64,000 bases of DNA from Hanleya hanleyi (taxonomy: Eukaryota > Mollusca > Polyplacophora > Lepidopleurida > Hanleyidae), in NCBI GenBank assembly GCA_036873755.1, contig JAVTVY010039269.1, positions 1 to 64,000 on the forward strand, in the 5' to 3' direction. The notes beneath the pieces are model-generated. The model did no database searches. It was not told where the DNA came from and saw only the letters and a program-made list of their open reading frames with translations. The position numbers and the translations under genes were made by a program. This document shows positions 1 to 11,801 of this stretch, piece after piece (position 1 is the first letter of the stretch; the number at the start of each line of letters is the position of its first letter).

Positions 1-2481
1 TAAATCGATGTGTGATAGTATTTGACAAAATCGCCCATTTTGATTCGTCGAATCGAAATCAATTCTATTTGTATTCTAATAGTGGGAACGTGCGAATCAA
101 ACTAGATTTGGTGCAATAACTTTCATGAACAGATTTTATCCCGGATTATTAGACATCATCTCTTAGCAACATTGAAACGGTTACTTATCTGTTCTAACGA
201 CAGAGAGAACAGACTTTACTTTGCACCAGTTGGCGGAGACTGTAATCTTATCGGAACTGAGAACTCCTTCTCTCGTCAAAGTAAACCGTGTTCTCCCTCA
301 TGGACAGACTGAATTGAGTAATCTGCTTGGGACGTTTGCAATATCCGGGGTGAAATGATGGTAAGTAAATGAGACTTTGACCTTGTTGGGCAGTATTCCA
401 ATTCAGGTGGTTGTGACAATAAGTAAAACCCAGAGTCTGGTACAGAGAATAGTTCGGAAGAGAATCTCCGCTAACTGGTGCAAAGCAAAGTCAATCATTA
501 ATTATCGTATTAGACTATAATTTTTTTCAATCTTTTCGTTTAAGTTTTTCTCTGTCGTTAGAACAGATAAATAAAGCACTAACGAGACTACCTTTCAGTT
601 TACTTAGATATCCTAGACGAAAACTGTGGACCCTACAGCAACGTTGGGGTCGTAACCGGAAGTTTACTTTGGCAAAGTGTTAACTGGAGTATCCATTTAC
701 CGGGGAATGTTTCCGGGTAGCCCTGGGGATAATGGAATGTTTTCGCTATGGCTATTGGATTTCTGGCAATATCCTTTCATTTCGGTAATATACTTGAAAC
801 AATGTGCGTCATTTTAAGTTTAGATATCGCACAAACAAAATCGAAGGGCTTTCAAATGACACTCGAGTAATTAAACATACTCCATGGACCGTCATTTAAA
901 GCAGTATTGGTAGCACTTCTAAAGAACTGTGTAAGCTAATACTGCATACAATTTGACGCCAAAAAGATGCATGCACCGTTTGGTATCAAATTTGTCACTT
1001 TGAGGAAGGAATATGGAAGGATAATTGTTTTGTTGATTTGTTCACTTGACGCTCAAATGCATGAAGCAGGTACGTGGCTTATAATTACACCGTTACGATG
1101 ATGAACTGGTTAATAATCAGACGAGATATTCCCGATGACCGCCAATCGCTTGACCGCCCACCATTCGCCATCATTTCGGATTTACCCATGATGCATTTCT
1201 CCCCGGAATATAGGCACAGATTGAATACATTTTATGGAAATGTGAAGCCGTGGGATTAACATGGCTGAATCCCATAGTTCATCAGAATACCAACATAACA
1301 GTATCAATCTAAGCCCATCAAATATTGTCCAAGAGTCTTACTTTTGAGTGTTTTCTTTTCAAACAGAATAATTGATAGCTTTATCAGCAACTAATCGTGA
1401 ATTAGCATGTCTGCTTGATATCGTCTTTATCAACCAGGGCAAGTCAAGTAATAAAACCCATGGCAGCGCTAAGCGTGTTAGTTTACGCCATAATAGAGAG
1501 AATTTATTTTCCTTTTACGGTCGTGGAATTCGCGACAGTTTTCCACTTTCGGCATGGAGACGGTCTTGCAATTTATCGTTTCCTTTCGACGCACGGGTCG
1601 GCTATTTCTAAGGGTTCAAAGCAAAGAGATATAAACTGTCAGCAGAATTGGTATAAAAGTACAGAGGATAAATTCTCCGGATTATCATAGCGTGATCCGA
1701 AAATCAATATTTTTCACAGACTGGTCGACGCTTAACTTCGCCACATCACAATACTAAAGTAAGTTAAGTGCCGTTTAACAGTGATTCACAGACTCCCAAG
1801 CACATATGCATATTGCAGCCTAGAACAGATTTGTGTGAAAATATTAAAGAACGACATCTGCATGGATTTGATGAGGTCCCTTATACTGGTAGGTCTGTTG
1901 TCTGTCTGCTATAATTGTGACATAAAAGTTGAAAATGAACGCAACGTAATTTCTAGTCGACGGCATATTATCAGAACACTGGAGATTTCCTTTTCTATGC
2001 CGCCTACTCTGGCCTGGTAGAGTCAAAATACCAATATGCTAGAAGAACTTATTTCATCTGAAAATAATAAAGTCATTCGTCTTTGCTGCAAGAAATATTT
2101 CCACATGGAGAGAAAAGATATGCGTAATGCCCTCCAAGGAGTAAAATACTAGAATTTTTACACATCCGACCTAATGCTCACGTGTCTCGAATGTTACGTT
2201 CGGGGTCCTGGAGTTTATGAAGAACATATCATAACGCCTGCAAGTCAATTCACTATAAGTGCTGTTTATGAGGACTTATCAGCCTTCCAAAACTTACAGG
2301 AAGAATAAAACATTCAAAGACATATCCTTGTCGGTTGCTGAGTTTACTGAAATCACCATGTCTACGGGTGAAGCACAGAATTTCATCTGGATTGTCAAAC
2401 ACGCTCATGCAAATTTACCGTAAAAGTGTCAAGCAGCGTCAGATTGGTAATGTTTGAACTCTTATCCTAAAACCGATGCAG

Positions 2482-2968
2482 TTAAAGGTGAACTGCAAAG
2501 CTTTTAATTTTATCTAAAATGTTGCTTATATACATCTTGTCTTATGTGACATAACTTTTATACGTTTTTGGGGCAAATATATTTTGCAAAATTGTACTAA
2601 TAACACTGTTTAAGTTATCCTGTTATAAATCCGTCTTGAAAACTTGCATCGCTTGTCTCTCTTGGTTTGTAGAACGTTATGACGTTATAGTGGTCTCCTT
2701 CATTCAAGTTTTATTTAAATGTGACGTCATGCTACGTCGGATGAATGAAGCGAGGACCACTATAACGTCATGACGTTCCAAAAACAACGGGAGGCAAGCG
2801 ATGACGTTTTTAAAAGTTCTGGCTCTCGTATAAGTTTTGACTTCTCATATACCCAAAATAAAACAATAACCCACAGAACTATTACCACACATATTTGTAA
2901 CAACTATAGAAGTTCTCGTTTTATGACATTTTAACAGAACATTGGAAAGCTTTTCAGTTCACCTTTAA
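2482..2968. mobile_element. TTAA-flanked MITE (piggyBac-like termini)
   Basis: The element occupies 2,486-2,964 (479 bp) and is flanked on both sides by TTAA (2,482-2,485 and 2,965-2,968). Its ends are inverted: AGGTGAACTGCAAAGCTTTT at the left and the complement of AGGTGAACTGAAAAGCTTT at the right. The paralogous positions in unit II (about 15,180) and unit III (about 31,340) read straight through with a single TTAA, so these are empty sites. A TTAA duplication is the signature of piggyBac-type transposition. No transposase is encoded, so this is a non-autonomous element. It contains an internal hairpin at about 2,647-2,804. Confidence 0.85.
2647..2804. repeat. Internal long inverted repeat inside the TTAA MITE
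   Basis: The left arm (about 2,647-2,707, containing GACGTTATAGTGGTC) is complementary to the right arm (about 2,742-2,804, containing GACCACTATAACGTC), with a short loop between them. The arms are about 60 bp with scattered mismatches. It could be a nested older MITE or the structural core of the host MITE. Confidence 0.75.
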
Positions 2969-3889
2969 AGTAAGATGTGCTCTTAGATGCTCTGAAAATG
3001 ATGAAGTCGAAGGCAATGCCGTCCCTGGTTCGGCCAATATGTCGACGAATTCTTAACAACGTAAATAGATGCTGTGTGGTATCAATTGGGAAAAGTATGA
3101 AAACTCCCAAAACAAATAGATACAGAATCGATGTAGTAAACACAGAAGGCCAGGGCACTACTGACTAACATGTACGAAAATATGAATCTAGCACGAGTAT
3201 TCAGGCATAGGTCGCATGCTATTCTCATGGAAATATTTGGTGAATAACAACATAAGCAAGAAGAAACAAAACGTTTTCCCAAACGAAACGAAATTATGTG
3301 AACAGCCCGAAGAATTCCAGCACGCGTAGCGTTCCAGCTCGCCTGTGTCTCCGGAACGTACATAAGCAAATACCCGTAGCTCGGAGAATAAAATTAGGTT
3401 GTTCCATTTTGGAAAAGAAAAAGAAAATCTGGTCGATCGTGGATTCGTGGCCTTGTCAACTGCATGAAAGTGCAATGATCACGATACTTCATTCTTCGAG
3501 CTTAGCCTGGCAAAAGGTTGCAAGGACTGCGAGGAAACATGAACAGGAACGACCAACCGTCTCGCCTAATGATTCAGTCATAACATAATGTTTTTGCTTT
3601 TGTATGAATGCAAGCAAATTCACAAGTCAGAGAAGATCCATAATGATACACATTTAATAGACGAACCACCTTATCCCGGGATATACCTTGAGGCATAGGG
3701 GTTGTTTAAATGACTTACGTTAAGCTACGGTACCAGCAATCTTCCAGATATTTAATTCTGCATGCACATACTCCTTTTTACCATATAAGTTTATCCAAGT
3801 GTTAGTCTTGATGGCAATCCATCAGATACATATGAAGAAATTCTTCCACTCAGATGCATAATCTAGCTCTGAGATTTGTCGATTCAAGC

Positions 3890-4319
3890 TGAAAATTCGA
3901 GAATGGGTTTCACCCCATGGCCAAACTTCCAATCTCTCTGAATTAGATTCCTGGTAAATAACTTCGTTAATAAGCCATTTGAGTCGCTCTGTCTAATCGT
4001 ATCAGAATATGGTGGGCAATATATATCGGACTCTTATTGGTAACGCCAAGTCATTTTTAGAAGCAGATATACACACGCGAGTTCTTGAATGCGCCGATCA
4101 CAACGTACTCTAGTGCATAATACGTTGAATTTTTCTCGCAAACGCAGAAAGACAAAGTTTACATCTGTCGAATAAATAGAACGTTTGTTTACACAAAAGG
4201 TTACAAAAATACCCGCGCTCTTCTTTGAAGCTAGGGTGAACCTTCAAAAGTTGATAAATGTGTTGTTGGTGGTGCGTTACCCATCACCTCTAAGTTGACG
4301 TTTCAAGCTGTTTTTCCAA
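3890..4319. other. Unit-I-specific DNA before the minisatellite
   Basis: Unit I departs from the unit III order near 3,890 and rejoins it near 5,995. This stretch precedes the 110-bp minisatellite and has no counterpart elsewhere in the window that I could find. No open frame or recognisable element was seen. Confidence 0.5.
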
Positions 4320-5990
4320 ATGGTTCACCAAAGGACCAAGACTAATATTTATGGAGTATTTAGGAGATAGAACAGACGCTATACTATTGCTCCACAAAAT
4401 ATGTAGGCGATAACATGTAGTGGCAGTGGGACGTTCACCAAAGGACCAGATACATATTTATGGAGGTATTTAGGAGATAGAACAGACGCTATACTATTGC
4501 TCCACAAACTATGTAGGCGATAACATGTATTGGCGGTGGGACGTTCACCAAAAGACCAGATGCACATTTATGAAGGTATTTAGGAGATAGAGCAGACGCT
4601 ATATTATTGCTCCACAAAATATGTAGGCGATAACATGTATTGGCGGTGGGACGTTCACCAAAGGACCAGATACATATTTATGGAGTATTTAGGAGATAGA
4701 ACAGACGCTATAATATTGCTCCACAAAATATGTAGGCGATAACATGTATTGGCGGTGGGACGTTCACCAAAGGATCAGATACATATTTATGGAGGTATTT
4801 AGGAGATAGAACAGACGCTATACTATTGCTCCACAAAATATGTAGACGATTACATGTATGGGCGGTGGGACATTCACCAAAGGGCCAGATACATATTTAT
4901 GGAGGTATTTAGGAGATAGAACAGACGGTATACTATTGCTCCACAAAATATGTAGGCGATAACATGTATTGGCAGTGGGACGTTCACCAAAGGACCAGAT
5001 ACATATTTTTGGAGGTATTTAGGAGATGGAACAGACGCTATACTATTGGTCCACAAAAGATGTAGGCGATAACATGTATTGGCGGTGGGACGTTCACCAA
5101 AGGACCAGATACATATTTATGGAGGTAGTTAGGAGATAGAACAGACGCTATACTATTGCTCCACAAAATATGTAGGATAACATGTATTGGCGGTGGGACG
5201 TTCACCAAAGGACCAGATACATATTTATGGAGGTATTTAGGAGATAGAACAGACGCTATACTATTGCTCCACAAAATATGTAGGCGATAACATGTATTGG
5301 CGGTGGGACGTTCACCAAAGGACCAGATACATATTTATGGAGGTATTTAGGAGATAGAACAGACGCTATACTATTGCTCCACAAAATATGTAGGCGATAA
5401 CATGTATTGGCGGTGGGACGTTCACCAAAGGACCAGATACATATTTATGGAGGTATTTAGGAGATAGAACAGACGCTATACTATTGCTCCACAAAATATG
5501 TAGGCGATAACATGTATTGGCGGTGGGACGTTCACCAAAGGACCAGATACATATTTATGGAGTATTTAGAGGGGGATTTGGCTTAATGTCACACTCAAGT
5601 TTGTTTCACTCATATGGTGACAGTCAGTTTGGTTGGTGGAGGAAGCCGGAGAACCCGGAGAGAACCACCGCCCTTCGGCAAGTAACTGACAAACTTTCAC
5701 ACATGGACCAGCTGGGCTCGAACCCGTGCCGGTTCAGCGGTGTGAGGCTAGCGGTCACCAGCGAAGCGCCTTAGACCACTCGGCCACCGAGGGCCCTGAA
5801 GTATTTAGGAGATAGAACAGACGCTATACTATTGCTCCACAAAATATGTAGGCGATAACATGTATTGGCGGTGGGACGTTCACCAAAGGACCAGATACAT
5901 ATTTATGGAGGTATTTAGGAGATAGAACACACGCTATACTATTGCTCCACAAAATATGTAGGCGATAAAAAAACATGTATTGGCGGTGGG
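4320..5990. repeat. 110-bp minisatellite, about 13 copies
   Basis: A 110-bp unit repeats head to tail. For example, TAGGCGATAA starts at 5,281, 5,391 and 5,501. Landmarks of each unit are TATTTAGGAGATAGAAC, ACTATTGCTCCACAAAAT and GGGACGTTCACCAAAGGACC. Copies in the middle (about 5,210-5,530) are nearly identical, while outer copies differ by point changes and small gaps. The array is interrupted by a SINE at 5,570-5,798. Units II and III lack it at the equivalent place. Minus-strand open frames across it are a by-product of the repeat and show no sign of coding. Confidence 0.95.
5570..5798 (-). mobile_element. tRNA-derived SINE inserted in the minisatellite
   Basis: On the minus strand the element begins with a tRNA-like head: an A-box region GTGGCCGAGTGGTCTAAGG near 5,787-5,769, and a B-box GGTTCGAGCCC at 5,724-5,714. 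The order and spacing resemble a leucine or serine tRNA. The body contains CCGGGTTCTCCGGCTTCC and the 3' end reads GACATTAAGCC. The insert splits a minisatellite unit, with flanking copies of GAGTATTTAG (about 5,560-5,569) and GAAGTATTTAG (about 5,799-5,809) that look like a target-site duplication. The pol III boxes are well kept, so the insertion is probably fairly young. Assignment to a named SINE family was not attempted. Confidence 0.88.
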
Positions 5991-8900
5991 CACATAAGTT
6001 TTGGTGAAGCCAGAATACGAGTTGAAGATAGTGTATTACTGGTTTCCATTCTCCAAAAGAAATGTACTGGATTTGGATCCGCGTGCATTTCTCTTCGTTT
6101 GTAACTCAATTTAGCCTACTATTTGCATAATTATGAACAACGGGACAGTTTTATAATCACTTCCTAGGCAGTCTCGCCCGACCGTAGGTCACGTGAGGGA
6201 GCTATTTGTCACTTCATATGGAGAGATTTACTTGAGTTTTGCATTGCAAGAAATACGGGAGATTGTCGGATATTATGGTACTTCTATATCTCAGTCACGC
6301 ATTTATTCTTGTTGCACACGTGGAATGACTCCACAGGCATATGGGAGAATATTCAGGCATATAGGAGAATAGTCATAACACCAGGATGTAAGGCCCGACG
6401 CCGCCGCATTAGTCTCATCTTTCTACTTAATAGGTCAGGAATATGTAGGCGGGCATCGGGTCATAGGTCCACGATCAAAGTTCTCCACATACATAGCAAT
6501 AAAGGATAACATGCAATTTGTGGATAGATATAATGGTATAGTCGGCTAGGAAGTCATGTCACATATAATCAATGCGATTAAGCTAACCGTGAATTTTTAA
6601 AAAGAAATTCAAAATAGATTTCGCAAACAATCAATGCAAACGGGATTACCGTTTTCGATAAGCTATAATCGTGGATATATGTATTCTCATCATCAATGGA
6701 AAATATATCACAAGTCTTTATTTTATGAAAACTGAAACAAACCTGATTATTGGTGAATTCTACAGGGAAAATATGTCAATAGTTTGTACATCCGCATCAG
6801 CAGTAAAACATATATGTGAACATTTTTAGCTGTTCAATGATTCCAGTGATCTGCACAATCCATCCAAATCAACACATATTATTTTCCTGGCTTGCGAGTA
6901 TGGAGTTTTATCAGAACACGCCTTTCACTCTGCGTATTATGAATAGCCGATACATCACACAACTTAACGATGTGATTAAATAACGCTCTCAGCAATAGCG
7001 CGATAAATGTTCACCGAAACCTATTCTACACTCATCCTAAAATCAATATATCTGCTCCTGCGTTTAACTCTTAACACAAAAATAAGTTTACTGTCTCTGA
7101 AGCTTACGATTATGCTCAAGGGTGTCATCCAGAAAGGATTACCCCGAACTTTGGAATAAATTTAGCGGTTCACCTAACCAAGGCGTCATTGTGGATAATG
7201 ACTGGGAACTCTTCAATGCATTTCTTCATCACCGATGCAATCCCTACAAGCAAATGTCTCGAACAACCTAATTCATACTAAGACCATAAATTAAGGCCAA
7301 AACCTCTCAACACTGCAGAAAATTGTCACACTTTCCGTGGGTTAAAAATAGCCAAACAAATTTATCCGCTTTTTCATCCCCAAGTTGGGCGCTATTCTGT
7401 ATTGCCTGTATATTCCATAAAAGGGGATTCGTGGCTTCTGGTCAATTCTTATATACTTCTACACTCTCATCTACAATTGATATGTTTCTAATTCTGGGGA
7501 AACAAATTATAAAGAAAACTCGTTGCATTTACATTGACCAAGCAAAGTCTTTCGAGCTGAAAGTGGGTTTCCCGAATACGACCAGTTTGCTTTGCGCATA
7601 TCTGTATCACTCCGCGTTATTGACGACGGAAGAAATATAATATTACACAGCTGATATTCAGTTTGGAGAGATACCGCCCTGTGAAAACATCAAAAGGATA
7701 AAACTCATATTTCGGTCAGATTGCTTCGCTTTTTCAAAGGGGGTTAATGGATAATGTTTAATGTATTTTGGGTGACAGTCTATTCTACATTTGATCTGTG
7801 AATCATGTACGAGAAAACGATGTACAAGTTGAACATATGGAAACTGTACCACATTCAATGTGAAGTGTATCAGATAAAATATACGCATCAACAGTTGGTA
7901 TAAATTCATAATTCGAACACATTTACTATGGATTTACTAAGAAAAAACAATTATTTAATAAAAGTAATATTAATAATTTCCCTGTATGGAGATAAATCTG
8001 GAAAAATACTTTCGATAATTGAAGACTGGATCAAACGTTATTAAAAATATTCTGAAAACATTGACAGAACAGGAGTGTTGTCATTTTTCATGTATTCAAA
8101 ACGTTCAGAAATCATTCTGGTAACATTAAAGAAAACTCGAGGTAATTGCTGGATATGTGAATATAAGTGAATCTATCAGGTTATATCTTATCAATATCCT
8201 GTATTCAAAATATTGAAAATAAATACAGCATTTCTTAGATGGTACGGAAATGTTATGTGCTCGCTGAATACTGAGGTTATAGAAATTCATGGTTATATGC
8301 CATCCTACCGTTTCCAGCGGCTTCAGACTCAGTCGTGAGCGCGAGAAACGATGCATCTGTTGCATACCATAAACACGGTAGTGTTTGAATATACATTTAC
8401 TAACTATTTACGCTTCATCGCATGGTTTCGCATCACAGCCTGAGATTGACACATATTATTAGTTGTGTCATCCCAACACCATTCTCCGTGCAGTGGATCG
8501 ACGTCAACTGTTGCTTTTATCCTGCGGCGATTCACAGATCTGCCAGAACAGGTTGCAATCCACTAATTCCGTCTCTGGATCCGCAGATTAAACACTTATG
8601 ACGAAACTTCATTGGTCAGTGGAATCGAGGAATGGATTTGTGATGTTTTTAAACGCTTATTTGATGGTCAACTCTCAAAGATATAGGGAAGCATTGCTTC
8701 AAGTTAGTGACTTCTCAATGGATGTGATTTTGTCAGACCTCATTCCAACCAGCGATATTTAACAAAATGGTGGGGAATGTTATTTTGTTTATATGTTTGA
8801 TCGAAAACGCAGGCTGCACGGGCTGGAAGCTGATTTATAGACGCGAATACTAAGGAATATATTTTATTCAAGATTTCGCTCAGCCGATTTAGTGCATAAT

Positions 8901-9345
8901 TTTTGCGGTTTGTGACATCTATCCTGTGGGATTCTGCTCGGTCTGCCCCAAGACAACGTCCCGGCAAACGCGAAAGAAAGGCGACGATTAATCACGATGG
9001 CTCAACTGTGCATTGGGGAAACGAAAAACTCTCAGGGAAATTTCGACATATTGACTGATGGCATAGACTACGCCAGAACAGCTTGATGAATTTATGAAGC
9101 ATTATTGACTGTAATTCTGAGTAGAAACAGGTGCGGCTAATTATATCGATGTTAAATTAAGCGAATAATTAACAACGCTATACACGTGTCGGTCAACAGG
9201 CCATGTGGAACGATATCCGTTATGGTCAATGTAGACAGGATGATGAAACCGAAATAACGAGGAGGCTTGGGGAAAGGAAGACAGGTGTACACATTAAAAG
9301 TTCCCCCAGTCTTCTATGTAATGGTTTGACTCGTACCTGTACCTA

Positions 9346-9361
9346 GCCCCCCCCCCCCCCC
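9346..9361. repeat. Poly-C tract
   Basis: A run of about 16 C follows CCTAG. The equivalent position in unit III (about 41,146-41,157) has a shorter poly-C followed by mixed C-rich sequence, and unit II half 2 (about 26,580) reads CCTCCCTCCCG. The length therefore varies between paralogous copies, as expected from slippage. Confidence 0.9.
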
Positions 9362-11708
9362 GAATAACTGGGACAGCACACTAGCGATTGTCTATCGCCT
9401 TGTGTAACTGACAGGTTGGTTTTCTTCTTATCTGATACAATTTTATCATGTTTTAAGAAAACCCACAATATAATTTTATGTTGGGTGCGACCAGGTCTTC
9501 GCCGCGATAAATTTAGCTATTTTGTGGAGGAAACTGTTCTATCCTTTGTGCATATGTCTCCTGGTGTTACTGGTACAGTTCTATAGACCGGTTACATCAT
9601 TCGACCAGCATATCAATCAGTCGGTTATCTCCAGATGGCTACTCGTTATACTTGTTTCATATACCGAGGCTCAATTGTATAGGGTGACGTTATGTATTGA
9701 AGTTCTGGCGGACAATTAGGTAAATAAAGCCGTTGGCGTGGCGGTTTGGCATTTGGCAATTTGGTTGGAGCTGGAAAAGCCGACGCACTCATTGCTCGCC
9801 TGTTATGACCTTATGCGGCCTCAGTAAACTTTGTCCGCTCGAACATGTTTGAGTTATGACCTAATATTCAATTGAACCTTGATACATGGAACACATGGCT
9901 TATGAATATCACCGCGAAATGGTGGTAATATTGTAGACTTCAGATTATTACACGCTAATAAAAAAAAAAAAAAATTCATGCACAGCCTACTGTTAATTTT
10001 TCACAAGCTCCAAGTAGAAGACTGCTTATAATGGAGAAAAATTCAAATAAGGCACGATAGTGGTACCGAATATCGGGTCATAGATCCACAATCAGATTTC
10101 TCCAGATACATAGTAATACAGGATAACATGCAATTTGTGGATCCATATAATTGCAGAGTCTAATAGGAAGTCATATCACATATAATCACTGCAAATGAGC
10201 TAACCGTGAATTTTCAAAAAGAAATACAAAAATATTTTTAAAAAAGAGCAATGCAAGCGGGATAACTGTTTTCGGTAAGCTTTAATCTGGTTATGAAACT
10301 GAAACAAAACTGACTATTGATGTATTTCTATAGAGAAAATATGTCAGTATTTTGTACATCCGCATCAGCTTGAAAACATATGTGTGGACAATTTTAGCTG
10401 TTCAGACATCCCAGTGACCTGCACAATACAGCCAAATCATTAATATTTTCCTAGCTTGGGAGTATGGAGTTTTATCACAACACTCCTTTCACTCTGCGTA
10501 TTATGAATAGCCGATACATCACACAACATACCGATGTGGTTAAATAACACTCTCAGCAATAGCGTGATAAATGCTTTCTGAAACCTATTCTACACTCATC
10601 CTAAAATCAATATATCTGCTCCTGCGTTTAACTATCAACACAAAAATAAGTTTACTGTCTCTGAGGCTTACGATTATACTCAAGGGTGTCATCAAGAAAG
10701 GATTATCTCAGCTTTGGATTAAATGTAGAGGTTCACCTAACCATGGCGTCAATGTGGATAGTGGCTGGGAACTACTTCGATGTATTTCGTCATCAACGAC
10801 GAAATCCCCACAGGCAATGTCGTCTCTTATGGTCAAACCTGATTCATAAGACCATATTAAGGATCCGTTGAGGATCTGGTCCTTAAATTACGGCCGAACA
10901 CGTCTGAACACTGCAGAAAATTGTCGCTCTTTTCGTCGGCCGAAAATAACCCATCACCTATATCGGCTTTCCCAGCCCTTCGTTGGGCGCCATTCTGTGC
11001 CCCTGTATATTCCGTAAAAGGAGAATCGTGACTAAATCAACGTGCAATTTATGTCCATTTACGTTAAGATATAAAATGCTATGGTAGTGGGCAAAAGCCC
11101 GGCGTCACATGACCTACATGCCGATATTCAAACTACACTCCCCAAAGACAAATGAATATCTGCTACAATATGTACGATAATTTGAACTGAATATTTCATA
11201 TACTAGCTGAGATATAGCGAAAAATGATCCTTGTTTTGGGGAGGAACTTATCATCTACGCCAGTAACAGACCAGCAGATACAAAATAGATCGCTGGAGAT
11301 TCCCAAGAATATTCTGGAATGACGTGTGGGTCATTTCGTGTGTGTGTCTGGGGGACGGGGTAATTCTGAGAATTTTGGCAGTTTTGTTTTCATCATAATA
11401 TTGCAACTGTTTGCAGAATAATTATTGTCTTCTCGGAACGAAGTTGGTATACAAAGGAGCCCTAGGACTCAGTGATTCACACCCGATTGCACATAATCAG
11501 TTCACCTTTTTGTGACGAATATCTCAAATTGATAGTAAAATACGACGTTTCGAAACTTATCCAGCTATAGCTGAAATGAATGCAACCCAATACAATATTT
11601 CCATGACGTTCGTTTCAATCGTATATGCATAATCGAAAAGTCTCCGAGATACGTTTTGCACTAGAAATGGAGATTACTTAACAATTGACTTTAGATTCCT
11701 CGGGGTAT

Positions 11709-11801
11709 TGAACTGTCAAATGATGTGGTTCGAACTGTGTAAACATGCGAGCATGCGAGCTCAATTCACACTCAGTTTAAACCATATCATTTGACTGTTC
11801 A
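11709..11801. repeat. Recurrent hairpin in the tandem unit (copy 1)
   Basis: The left arm TGAACTGTCAAATGATG and its continuation pair with the right arm that ends CATTTGACTGTTCA. The stem is about 34 bp with few mismatches and the loop is about 25 nt, containing GCGAGCATGCGAGC. The same structure is present at 27,999-28,091 and 38,668-38,756. The half-2 copy near 24,870 has lost one arm. Confidence 0.8.

Noticed and set aside
4379..5274. Minus-strand frames with repeated GPLVNVP motif
   Set aside because: They are translations of the 110-bp minisatellite. The period is not a multiple of three, so the phases rotate without stops, and no start, splice or expression context supports coding.
5714..5790. 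Functional tRNA gene on the minus strand
   Set aside because: The boxes are tRNA-like, but the sequence continues into a SINE body with a target-site duplication around the whole element.
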